NCBI GenBank assembly: GCA_038109305.1 | Contig: JAYNIR010000034.1 | Location: 1 to 19,017 of the forward strand | Reading direction: 5' to 3' | Source of the DNA: UBA1479 sp038109305 | GTDB taxonomy: Bacteria > Pseudomonadota > Alphaproteobacteria > Rhodospirillales > Casp-alpha2 | DNA length: 19,017 nucleotides | Part shown: one piece after another, positions 1-6,942 of the stretch | Numbering within the stretch: position 1 is the first letter of the stretch | Layout of the letters: each line of letters starts with the position of its first letter | The notes under the pieces: generated by a model | What the model was told of the DNA's origin: nothing | Databases searched by the model: none | Seen by the model: the letters and a program-made list of their open reading frames with translations, nothing else | Program-made: the position numbers and the translations under genes

Positions 1-189
1 CTGACCTTGAAGGCGTCAGGCTGTGACAGGGCCGAAGTTGTTCACAAGCCGCGCCGGTGGCTGGGCCGGAACCAACCCTCTGCCGCCGGGCGATAGGATC
101 CGTTGTCCCGGACCGCGTTTCGACGGAGACGCGAAACGGTGTCACAGCGGCGCCGATGGGGTGAGGAGTTTTCGCCTACGCGGGTATGC

Positions 190-207
190 GGCGGCCGGGG
201 CGCCGCC
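190..207 (-). terminator. GC-rich hairpin after copB, possible terminator
   Basis: A 6-bp inverted repeat (GGCGGC / GCCGCC) with a 6-nt loop lies about 10 bases past the copB stop codon in the direction of transcription. No run of T follows it, so it is not a classical intrinsic terminator. It may only stabilise the 3' end. The remaining bases 1-189 show no gene that I can support. Confidence 0.25.
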
Positions 208-216
208 ACACCATCG

Positions 217-963
217 TCAGAACCAGAACTTGATCCCGGCGAGCGCGTAAAGATTGTCCGCGTCGCCGCCTTCCTCGCGGGCGTGGTTGGCCGTCGCGCC
301 GAATTTTCGTTCCCAGTGCAGGCCGATGTAAGGCGCGAATTCACGCGTGACCTCGTACTGAAGGCGAAGGCCCAGTTCCAGTTTGTTGATGCCGGCGCCG
401 GATTCGATCGCCGCGTCTTCGGAAAACGCGACGTTTAGTTCCGCCGACGGCACCAGATGCAGGCGCTGGGTCAGCAACCATTCGGTTTCGATCTCGAGCC
501 TGGCGGACACGTCGCCGGTTTCGGAAATGAACAGGTTGGCGTCCGTGTGCACGAACTGCTTGGCGAGCCCCTGGATGCCCAGCACCGCATAGGTGCGGTC
601 CGGGTCCGGGCGCAGGTCATGGCGGACGCCGACATTGACGTCGAAAAACTCCGACACCGGGCGGCGGTAGAGAAATTGAAACTCCGCCTGTTCAAGGCGC
701 TTGCCGACGGGGTTTTCGCCCTCGGTCTTGAAGGCGAGGCGGTGATCGTCATTGCCGATCCAGCCGTTTGCGTCCCACGCGAGAATGTCCGAACCGTCGC
801 CCACGCGGTATTCCAGTTGTTCGACTTCGAAATGCGTGAAGATCATGTCGTCCATGCCGGCGGCAGAGGCGGGCGGGGTTGCCATGACGCTCAGGGCCAC
901 CATGACGGCCAAGCCGAACGCCGGGGTCGTGACCCGGCGGCAGGGGAAGATGTGCCGGTTCAT
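217..963 (-). CDS. copB: Copper resistance protein B (outer-membrane CopB family)
   Basis: This 248-residue protein has an N-terminal signal peptide (hydrophobic stretch about residues 13-34, ending near ASA) and a body rich in alternating beta-type segments. It ends in Phe (GIKFWF), the usual C-terminal signal of outer-membrane beta-barrels. Segments such as FTHFEVEQLEYR, LYRRPVSEFFDVNVGVRHD and YEVTREFAPYIGLHWERKFG are typical of CopB, thought to bind or sequester copper at the outer membrane beside periplasmic CopA. The Met/His-rich N-terminal extension of many CopB proteins is absent here. The start is the ATG whose ATGA overlaps the copA stop, which implies translational coupling. A longer in-frame start at 1053 would lie inside copA and place residues ahead of the signal peptide, so I reject it. 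It is the last gene of the copper cluster. Confidence 0.9.
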   Translation of the reverse strand: MNRHIFPCRRVTTPAFGLAVMVALSVMATPPASAAGMDDMIFTHFEVEQLEYRVGDGSDILAWDANGWIGNDDHRLAFKTEGENPVGKRLEQAEFQFLYRRPVSEFFDVNVGVRHDLRPDPDRTYAVLGIQGLAKQFVHTDANLFISETGDVSARLEIETEWLLTQRLHLVPSAELNVAFSEDAAIESGAGINKLELGLRLQYEVTREFAPYIGLHWERKFGATANHAREEGGDADNLYALAGIKFWF

Positions 964-2890
964 TGTTTCAGCTCCGCCGCTTCGCGGATGACCTGAACTT
1001 CGCGGAACATGCCCGTCGCCATGTGGTACATCAGATGGCAGTGAAACGCCCATCGGCCCGTGGCATCGGCTTCGATATCGGCTTCGACCGTCATCCCCGG
1101 CGCGATGGAGATGGTGTGCTTGGCCGGGTTGAACTTGTCCGATCCGTTATCCAGGATCTGCCACATGCCGTGCAGGTGCATGGGGTGGGTCATCATGGTT
1201 TCGTTGACGAACTTGAAACGCACCCGTTCGCCGAATTTCAGCTTGATCGGCTCCGCGTCCGAATACTTCCGCCCGTTGATGGACCAGACATAGCGTTCCA
1301 TGTTGCCGGTCAGGCGCACCTCAATGGTGCGGTCGGCCTTGCGGTGCGGGTAAAGCGGACGGATCGCCTTCAGATCCGCGTAGCTTAAAAACTTGCCGCC
1401 CGATACCGCCGTTTTGGGCATCAGGCCCGATCCCGGCTGATAGAACGGATCGGGTTTCTCCGTTGCCGCGCCCGCCGCGCTATGCCCGGCGTGGCCGCTG
1501 TGATCCATCTTNNNNNNNNNNNNNNNNNNNNNNNNNNNNNNNNNNNNNNNNNNNNNNNNNNNNNNNNNNNNNNNNNNNNNNNNNNNNNNNNNNNNNNNNN
1601 NNNNNNNNNNNCGCTGTGATCCATCTTTGACGGGGCCGCGGCCGGAGGCGCGGATGGAGCCGCGGGTTGGCCGTGCCCGGCATGGGCGTCGTGTGCCGCC
1701 CCCTGCATGACCGAACCGTCGGGCATAACGTGGGTCGCGCCCCTGTGGTCCATTTTGGCGGGGCCGGTGTGGGCGGAATGGTCAGCCGCACCACCGCCGT
1801 GGCCCGCGTGATCTCCGTGCCCGGCGTGGCCCGCCATGTCGGCCATGGTCAGGTAGTGCGGCGGGCGGTTTTTCGGTAGGTCGTTCCGCATGTTTTTTCC
1901 TTGGCCCATTTCCGGCGCCAGCGTGCCGCGGGCGAAGCCCGTGCGCGCCATGCTTTCGGCCAGGATCGAAAACGGCTTGGTTTCCGTCGGTTGGACGATC
2001 ACGTCGTACGTTTCGGCGACGGCGATGCGGAATTCATCGACCGGCACCGGCCGCACGTTGTTGCCGTCGGCCTGCACCACGGTCATTTTCAGACCCGGCA
2101 TGCGCACGTCGAAAAACGTCATGGCCGCCGCGTTGATAAAACGCAGCCGCACCCGTTCGCCCGGCTTGAACAGGCCGGTCCAGTTCTGGTCCGTGTTTTT
2201 GCCGTTCATCAGAAAGACGTATCCCGATACGTCGGCGATGTCGGACGACAGCATGCGCATCTCGCCCCAATCCATGCGGTCGGCGACGGCGGCGCCCAGG
2301 CCCATTTTCTTGGCGTCGTCGGCCAGGTCGCCTAGGGTCTTTTGCTGATAGTTGTAGTAATCGGGCATGCGCTTGAGGTTCGAGAGAACTTTCTTTGGGC
2401 TGTCCTTCGGATGCCAGTCCGACAGCACGATCACGTATTCCCGGTCATAGCGGAACGGCTCCCGCGCCTTGGGCTCGATGACCATGCCGCCGTAGACGCC
2501 CATGGGTTCCTGCATGCCCGAGTGGCTGTGATACCAATACGTGCCGCTCTGTTGCGACGGGAAGGTATAGGTAAACGTTTCTCCAGGCTTGATGCCGTCG
2601 AAGGTCAATCCCGGCACGCCATCCTGGGTATAGGGCAGGATCAGCCCGTGCCAATGGATCGAGGTGTCTTCGTCCAGGTTGTTTTTGACCTTGAGAGTAA
2701 GCTCCTCCCCTTCCTTGAACCGTAGTACCGGCCCCGGCAACTGGCCGTTAATGCCCATGGCGGTCTGTTTCTTTCCGGCGACGTCGATTTCGACCTTGTC
2801 GACGGTCAGTTCATACACCCCGGCGTGAACCGGCGAGGCGACCAAAAGCCCCACGACCAGGCCGCCGAAAATCGATTTCATGTTTTTCAT
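960..2890 (-). CDS. copA: Periplasmic multicopper oxidase CopA (interrupted by an assembly gap)
   Basis: CopA is a periplasmic multicopper oxidase, believed to oxidise Cu(I) and to bind extra copper in a Met/His-rich region. The signal peptide is residues 1-23 (MKNMKS...SPVHA). It lacks the twin Arg common in this family. All four copper-ligand motifs are visible: HWHG (79-82), HSHS (121-124), and in the C-terminal cupredoxin domain HPMHLHG (530-536) and HCHLMYHMATGM (578-589), using numbering after gap closure. Between them, about residues 348-435, lies a linker full of MDHS, GHAGH and DHSAH units. The N run at 1512-1611 falls inside this linker and breaks the apparent frame. Overlapping the two edges by their shared 16 bp gives an intact 604-residue protein, a normal family length. 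The start at 2890 has GAGG nine bases upstream; the copI stop is 13 bases away. An alternative ATG is at 2881. Confidence 0.93.
1512..1611. other. Assembly gap of 100 N inside copA
   Basis: This is exactly 100 N, the conventional length for a gap of unknown size. The 16 bases CGCTGTGATCCATCTT occur immediately left of the gap (1496-1511) and again immediately right of it (1612-1627). On the minus strand they encode the MDHS motif. The true sequence is therefore either a simple 16-bp contig overlap or one or more additional MDHS-type repeat units. Confidence 0.97.
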
Positions 2891-2903
2891 TGTCCGGTAC
2901 CTC

Positions 2904-3575
2904 TTATCGCACGGTGAGAGGGCCGACCATGCCGGCCTCGTAATGGCCGGGAATGGTGCAGGCGAATTCAAGCGTCGTTTCCTTGGGGAACGTCCAGATC
3001 ATTTCCGCCGATTTGCCGGGTTCGACCAGGACGCTGCCGCTTTCCGGCCCGTGCATGTGGTCCATGTGATTTTTTCTGTCGCCTTGATTCATCTTCATGC
3101 GGTCGTGGTTGATGCGGTCGGCTTCGATCATGCCGTGTTCCAGCATCATCGCCATCATCTTCTTGTGCGCGGCGTGGGATTGCGCGGTGCCGAGCGCGAA
3201 CTCGTGCAGTAACGTGCCTTGGTTAACGATCTTGAAGCGCACGGTCTCGCCCGCCTTGATCGCGATCTTTCCCGGCTCGAAGTAAATGTCCTGCAAAACG
3301 ACGTTGATATCGCGGCTGACGTCACTTGCCTTGCCCGGCTGGCCGATGGCGGGGTTTCCGGCCGCAGGGCCGCCCATGTGGTTATCCATATGCTCGCCGC
3401 CTTTCATCATGGCGCTGCCGGGCATCATGTGGTGGCCGGGCTTGGCGTCGGCGCCGTGGCCGTGGCCGGGTTGTCCGGCGCCAGCAAAGACGGGCGCCGA
3501 AACGGCAATGGCCGCCGCGAACAAAACGGCAGCGGAACAATAGTGAAGAGTTCTTTTCATGGCGAAGTGGTGCAT
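2904..3575 (-). CDS. copI: Periplasmic cupredoxin, CopI-like
   Basis: This 223-residue exported protein has a signal peptide (hydrophobic core about residues 14-31). A Met/His-rich segment follows (residues 37-68, with GHGHG, GHHMMPG and EHMDNHMGG), then a plastocyanin-like domain from about residue 88. The type 1 copper ligands are all recognisable: His124 (LLHEF), Cys206, His211 and Met216 in CTIPGHYEAGM. An insertion rich in Met and His (about 133-176) sits inside the cupredoxin fold. The layout matches CopI of photosynthetic Betaproteobacteria, a periplasmic copper-tolerance protein; the symbol is given by analogy. The start at 3575 has AAAGGA eight bases upstream; the in-frame ATG at 3560 has no comparable site. 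It directly precedes copA (13-base gap), so the two are almost certainly cotranscribed and handle periplasmic copper together. Confidence 0.85.
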   Translation of the reverse strand: MHHFAMKRTLHYCSAAVLFAAAIAVSAPVFAGAGQPGHGHGADAKPGHHMMPGSAMMKGGEHMDNHMGGPAAGNPAIGQPGKASDVSRDINVVLQDIYFEPGKIAIKAGETVRFKIVNQGTLLHEFALGTAQSHAAHKKMMAMMLEHGMIEADRINHDRMKMNQGDRKNHMDHMHGPESGSVLVEPGKSAEMIWTFPKETTLEFACTIPGHYEAGMVGPLTVR

Positions 3576-3650
3576 CGGTTTAATCCTTTCGAGGGTCGGC
3601 GGTTGATCGCGCGGCGGCGACGGTAAGGCGGCGCAAGCCGACGAGCGTGA

Positions 3651-3989
3651 TCATTTGCCGGTCATCAAGTTGTTTTTACGCTCGTTGTATTCGGCTGTGT
3701 CGATTTCGCCCCGCGCGCAGCGTTCGTTCAGAACATTCAACGCGACGGCGTTCGCGGCGTTCGCGCCGACGTTGCCGGCAATTCCCTTCACCAGCAGGAC
3801 AATGATGACGACGACGACAAGGATCATGATCGCCATCATGCCGAAGCCCATGAACATGCCTCCACCGTCCCACATATGATGGCCGTATCGGCCGTCTCCG
3901 GGATCGGCAAGGGCGTCGGTCGCGAAGGCGCCGGCGGCCGCGGCCGCCAGGACGGCGAAGGGTCGAGATTCGATGATGTGCATAAACAT
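3651..3989 (-). CDS. SHOCT-domain membrane protein of the copper cluster
   Basis: This small protein of 112 residues has a hydrophobic N-terminus (about 9-28, ending ADALADP-like, possibly a signal peptide), a Gly/Met/His-rich segment (31-52), a strong transmembrane helix (about 50-67) and a C-terminal SHOCT motif (about 85-107: LNERCARGEIDTAEYNERK). SHOCT is a short helical module of unknown molecular function, found at the ends of many small membrane proteins and common beside metal-resistance genes. The ATG at 3989 was chosen because AAGGA lies eight bases upstream. A TTG at 4010 would extend it by seven residues without such a site. It lies 75 bases ahead of copI on the same strand. The Met/His run facing the periplasm could bind copper, but that is inference. 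Confidence 0.75.
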   Translation of the reverse strand: MFMHIIESRPFAVLAAAAAGAFATDALADPGDGRYGHHMWDGGGMFMGFGMMAIMILVVVVIIVLLVKGIAGNVGANAANAVALNVLNERCARGEIDTAEYNERKNNLMTGK

Positions 3990-4176
3990 GACGTTCGTCC
4001 TTATCAACAATCGAGGAAATCGCTCGGTTGTTCGATTTGACGGGTCTTCCGGGGCGCCTGGTGCCGGTTTGGGGAGGCGAAACGCCGGGCGGAATAGACG
4101 GTCAAATTTCCCGAGAATCCGGTGGGACGGTGTCCGGCAGGCATTTCGGAGGAGGGAACGGTCGGTTCAGTCCCCC

Positions 4177-4191
4177 GGACGCACTGCGTCC
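4177..4191. promoter_or_regulatory. 15-bp perfect dyad in a 230-bp intergenic gap
   Basis: GGACGCACTGCGTCC is a perfect inverted repeat around a central base. It lies between the His/Cys-rich gene and the SHOCT gene. It could be an operator or a small hairpin; no T run follows on either strand. It bears no resemblance to the CueR box upstream of cueR. The rest of 3990-4219 shows no gene or convincing promoter. Confidence 0.25.
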
Positions 4192-4219
4192 CGATACGGC
4201 GCCTCGGGCGAAGGGACGC

Positions 4220-4696
4220 TTAGCGGGGCGGTCTGAACTGACCTTCGGGGAAAACCGTGAAATCCGTCCGGTCCTTCATCGGCGTCAGGCGTTCGGTCTC
4301 GTGACCAAAGCCCAGAAAATCCGAAGTGTCCCGAACGGCGACGGAGAGCGGCAGGGCGCTATGGCAACAGCCGCCGTCTTCGCCTTTCTGCGGTGCCGGC
4401 ATTTTCGAGCCACCGTCCGCATTGCCGTGGCAGTTCATTTTCTGGTGGGTGGACCGGTGATCCGTTTTGTCGGCATGGGCGCCGGCGTCGTGGTCGCCTA
4501 GTTGGTGGGTCTGCGCTGCATCAAGTTGGCCGGCGGCCATCGGCGCGTTGGCGTGCGCGATCCCCAAGCCCGCCAGTACGACGGAAACGGCCAATAACAA
4601 CGCCCAAACTTGCCGAAGGCTCGTTCTCACTTCGCGGTTTCCGCCCATCGTCTGGTTTTTACTCGGTTTCTTGCGCAATCGTACACGAAATCGCAT
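4220..4696 (-). CDS. Exported His/Cys-rich small protein, function unknown
   Basis: I do not recognise the family with certainty. The longest reading is 158 residues. A hydrophobic signal segment spans about residues 30-49 (WALLLAVSVVLAGLGIAHANA). A His/Asp-rich stretch follows (64-90: THQLGDHDAGAHADKTDH, then HQKMNCH), then a CCHS motif (110-113) and a moderately conserved-looking tail. The signal peptide plus clustered His, Met and Cys suggest a periplasmic metal-binding protein. In outline it resembles small CopL-type or DUF2946-like proteins found ahead of cop genes. An in-frame ATG at 4648 would leave a more ordinary signal peptide; neither start has a clear ribosome-binding site. It lies in the copper cluster on the same strand, 85 to 133 bases after the cytochrome gene depending on start. 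Confidence 0.6.
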   Translation of the reverse strand: MRFRVRLRKKPSKNQTMGGNREVRTSLRQVWALLLAVSVVLAGLGIAHANAPMAAGQLDAAQTHQLGDHDAGAHADKTDHRSTHQKMNCHGNADGGSKMPAPQKGEDGGCCHSALPLSVAVRDTSDFLGFGHETERLTPMKDRTDFTVFPEGQFRPPR

Positions 4697-4781
4697 AGTC
4701 GTGAAACACAGGCCGCCAACCGGAGCCGGAGAAACACCGGTCCATCGGCAGGCTTAAAAGTGAAATGTGGTGACATTATGG

Positions 4782-5270
4782 TCATTTTGCGCCGTTCGCC
4801 CGTTCATTGATCTTGTCGTGGCGCTGCTTGATTCGGTCGGGCCAGGTGCTTTTGATGTAGGACAGCACCGCAACGATATCGGCGTCGGACACCTGTTCGA
4901 CAAACCCCGGCATGTTGCTTTGGTAACCGCCGCCGACGACTTTCGCGGGACCGTACTTGGTTATTTTAAACAGCACCGCGTCCGCGTGGTGCCAGGTATG
5001 GCCCGATGCGTCGTGCGGCGGCGCCTTCATGCGCCCGTTGGGCAAAGGCTCCCGCCATCCGGCCTCGCCCTCCAGATTCGCGCCGTGGCACTGCGCGCAT
5101 TGATCGCGGTAGACGTCTTTTCCGCGGGCGACCACGGCGGCGTCATGAGGCGTGAGAACGACCGCGGCCTCGGCGGCGCGGCTTTCCTTGAACCGGTCCC
5201 AGCCTGCCGACGACATAACCGCCGCCGCGATGACGGCCAAGACCGCCAGGGTGAGGCGCCGCGCGGTCAT
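4782..5270 (-). CDS. Small c-type cytochrome coupled to the copper regulator
   Basis: This 162-residue protein has an N-terminal signal or anchor segment (about residues 4-22). A single class I cytochrome c domain follows: heme attachment CAQCH at 58-62 and a likely distal Met at 120 (SNMPGF), followed by the usual C-terminal helix (VSDADIVAVLSYIKS). It would carry electrons in the periplasm or at the membrane face. The start was placed at 5270 because that ATG overlaps the stop of the upstream regulator gene as ATGA; longer readings run into the regulator. This coupling puts it under the CueR promoter. A role as electron acceptor from a copper oxidase, or as replacement for copper-damaged cytochrome, is inference. 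Similar small cytochromes appear near copper-resistance genes in other Proteobacteria. Confidence 0.85.
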   Translation of the reverse strand: MTARRLTLAVLAVIAAAVMSSAGWDRFKESRAAEAAVVLTPHDAAVVARGKDVYRDQCAQCHGANLEGEAGWREPLPNGRMKAPPHDASGHTWHHADAVLFKITKYGPAKVVGGGYQSNMPGFVEQVSDADIVAVLSYIKSTWPDRIKQRHDKINERANGAK

Positions 5271-5671
5271 TTCCCGCCGCCTTTGGTCCGCCCGGCAAGG
5301 CCGTCGATGATCGGGCATTCGGGCCGGGCATCGCCCAGGCAGGGGTCGACCAGGTGTTTAAGGGTGTCGCGAAGCGTCCGCAGTTCGGTGATTTTGGCCT
5401 CGATTTCCGTCAAGTGATCTTCGGCGATGGCCTTCACGTCGGCGCTGGCTCGGTGCTTGTCTTCGTACAACGACAACAGCGTCCGGCAATCGTCGACGGA
5501 AAACCCCAGGCTGCGCGCGCGCTGAACGAACTGTAATTTGTTCACGTCGCGGCCGTCATAGGCCCGGTAGCCGTTTTCGGACCGGGCCGGGACGACCAGT
5601 TTGATTTCCTCGTAGTAGCGGATGGTCTTGGCCGGCAGGCCTCTTTGTTCCGCCGCTTCGCCGATGTTCAT
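5267..5671 (-). CDS. cueR: Copper-responsive MerR-family regulator (CueR/HmrR type)
   Basis: This 134-residue protein has the MerR layout. A winged helix-turn-helix covers residues 1-70 (NIGEAAEQRGLPAKTIRYYEE, GYRAYD, LQFVQRARSLGFS), followed by a dimerisation helix and a C-terminal metal loop. Cys111 and Cys119 in CLGDARPECPI match the two Cu(I) ligands of CueR. A Ser at 76 corresponds to the residue associated with selectivity for monovalent ions. It should activate transcription by untwisting a 19-bp-spaced promoter when Cu(I) is bound. Exactly such a promoter lies directly upstream (5700-5730), so the gene is probably autoregulated. It is the first gene of the minus-strand copper cluster and overlaps the cytochrome gene by 4 bases. 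Confidence 0.93.
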   Translation of the reverse strand: MNIGEAAEQRGLPAKTIRYYEEIKLVVPARSENGYRAYDGRDVNKLQFVQRARSLGFSVDDCRTLLSLYEDKHRASADVKAIAEDHLTEIEAKITELRTLRDTLKHLVDPCLGDARPECPIIDGLAGRTKGGGK

Positions 5672-5699
5672 GGCCGTGAATCCTCATCTGTATGGGGAT

Positions 5700-5730
5700 C
5701 AGTTAATCCTTCCAGTAACTGGAAGGTCAA
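5700..5730 (-). promoter_or_regulatory. CueR-type promoter with 19-bp dyad operator
   Basis: On the minus strand the sequence reads TTGACC (-35, 5725-5730), a 19-bp spacer, then TAACTG (-10, 5700-5705). The dyad CCTTCCAGTTACTGGAAGG (5708-5726) is perfect around its central base. This is nearly the arrangement of the E. coli copA promoter bound by CueR, including the overlong spacer typical of MerR-activated promoters. It points at cueR and the genes behind it. No second copy of the box was found elsewhere in the cluster. Confidence 0.92.
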
Positions 5731-5745
5731 GGGCCGGGCGGTAAC

Positions 5746-6078
5746 TTATGCGGGTTTTTCCGACTTGCCCCGGGTAATCAGGTAAAACCCGGAGCCGGCA
5801 TGCGGCGGCAGGGGGCTGAGTTTTTCCAAGACGCCTTTCTTGCGCGCCGCCAGCAACTGCCGGCCGATGGGCTGGAACAGGGTTTCGCCGGTGTCCGGCC
5901 CCGGCGGGTCTAGCCTGACGATCACCGAGCGCGGGGCGCGAAAGCGGGATTTTTCCAGCATCTGGCGGACCGATTCCTCGGCGTGCGCCCGGTCGAGCCC
6001 GCACAGGTCCAGCTCGTATTCCGCCCGGTCGTCGTATCCGATGAGGCGTTTCAGCTCGATGTCGTCGAAGTCGTCCAT
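5746..6078 (-). CDS. Small Smr-like domain protein, function unknown
   Basis: This soluble 110-residue protein has no signal peptide. Residues 21-57 (YELDLCGLDRAHAEESVRQML...SVIVRLDPPG) resemble the start of Smr domains, whose signature is LDLHG followed by a helix and a VxxxG strand. Here the His of LDLHG is Cys, and the usual TGxGxG-like turn is replaced by PPGPDTGET. The C-terminal part (LPPHAGSGFYLITR) fits the last strand of such a fold. Smr domains are often nucleases or nucleic-acid binding, but the altered motif makes activity doubtful. It starts 27 bases after the HAD gene on the same strand, so the two are probably cotranscribed. It lies upstream of, and on the same strand as, the cueR promoter. 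Family assignment is tentative. Confidence 0.6.
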   Translation of the reverse strand: MDDFDDIELKRLIGYDDRAEYELDLCGLDRAHAEESVRQMLEKSRFRAPRSVIVRLDPPGPDTGETLFQPIGRQLLAARKKGVLEKLSPLPPHAGSGFYLITRGKSEKPA

Positions 6079-6105
6079 ATCGTACCGTCGGCTGGCCTGC
6101 GGGGA

Positions 6106-6834
6106 TCAGCAGCCGAGCGCCGTCGCCAGGTCCTCGACCGTATCGCAGACCACGTTCCAGTCGCTGTCCGCCTTGAAGTCTTTTTTCTGGTCGACCCCAT
6201 ATTCGTAAGGCCGGTTGATGTAGCCGGTGGCGAGCCCTTCGGCGCGGGCGGCGTCCAGGTCGTCGTTGTGGGCGGCGCCCAGCATCAGTTCGCCCGGCTC
6301 GATCCCCAAAAGCGCGACGGCGTTCTGGTAAACCTTGGGGTCGCGCTTGTAGGCCTTCGGCATGTCCGAACACAGGACGAAGTCCCAAGGGATGCCGGCG
6401 CGTTTCGCCATCGACGTCAACAACATCAGCGATCCGTTGGACAAGGGCGATATCAGAAATTTCTTTTTGATGCGGAGCAAACCGGGCACGCTGTCCGGCC
6501 ACGGGTCGAGCCGGTGCCAGAACAAGTTCATGTCGGCCCGTTCGTCTTCTGAGAATTGTTCGGCGATGCCGAATTCCGCCAGGATCACGTCAAGCCGTTC
6601 GCGGTGGATGACGTCGACGGGCGTCCATTCCCGCTCTCCGGAAATAACCTTCGCCAATCCCGGCCGGTACCCGGCCCGCCAGGCCCGGGCAAAGGCTTCC
6701 CAATCAACGCCCATGATGCCTTTTTCCTTGGCCAGCGCCTCGCCCATGCGGGTGATCGAGCCGCGCCAGTCGGAAATCGTGCCGAATGTGTCAAACACGA
6801 CGGCTTTCAGCCGGTCCGGATTGAAATCGCTCAT
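6106..6834 (-). CDS. HAD-superfamily hydrolase, haloacid dehalogenase type II-like
   Basis: This is a cytoplasmic protein of 242 residues, the normal length for the family. Motif I is VVFDTFGT, with the nucleophile Asp15 and no acidic residue two positions later, as in haloacid dehalogenases rather than phosphatases. Motif II is LSNGS (131-135), a Lys lies around 160-164 (PKAYKRDP), and motif III is AAHNDDLDAARAEGL (187-201). This pattern is that of type II (S)-2-haloacid dehalogenases and their uncharacterised relatives; the true substrate cannot be read from sequence. The start at 6834 follows a GGAGG-containing purine-rich site (GGAGGGGGTGGAG), preferred over an upstream in-frame ATG at 6936 that would add a highly basic tail. 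The gene is divergent from the DUF1194 pair. Confidence 0.85.
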   Translation of the reverse strand: MSDFNPDRLKAVVFDTFGTISDWRGSITRMGEALAKEKGIMGVDWEAFARAWRAGYRPGLAKVISGEREWTPVDVIHRERLDVILAEFGIAEQFSEDERADMNLFWHRLDPWPDSVPGLLRIKKKFLISPLSNGSLMLLTSMAKRAGIPWDFVLCSDMPKAYKRDPKVYQNAVALLGIEPGELMLGAAHNDDLDAARAEGLATGYINRPYEYGVDQKKDFKADSDWNVVCDTVEDLATALGC

Positions 6835-6942
6835 ATCTCCACCCCCTCCCTGTGATGTTTTGGTTGGCCGATGACTTAGCCTTTTCCGAGCCTTCTTCGC
6901 AATTCCTTTGCGGCGGGACGAAATCCGGTGTTTCATCCGTCC

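Noticed and set aside
116..138. Inverted repeat CGTTTCG / CGAAACG near the left edge
   Set aside because: It is a seven-base stem with a nine-base loop in GC-rich DNA with no nearby gene start, and may be chance.
5699..6502. 267-codon minus-strand open frame overlapping the Smr-like and HAD genes
   Set aside because: It is in a different frame from two supported genes and its translation is Arg/Pro/Gly rich with no motif.
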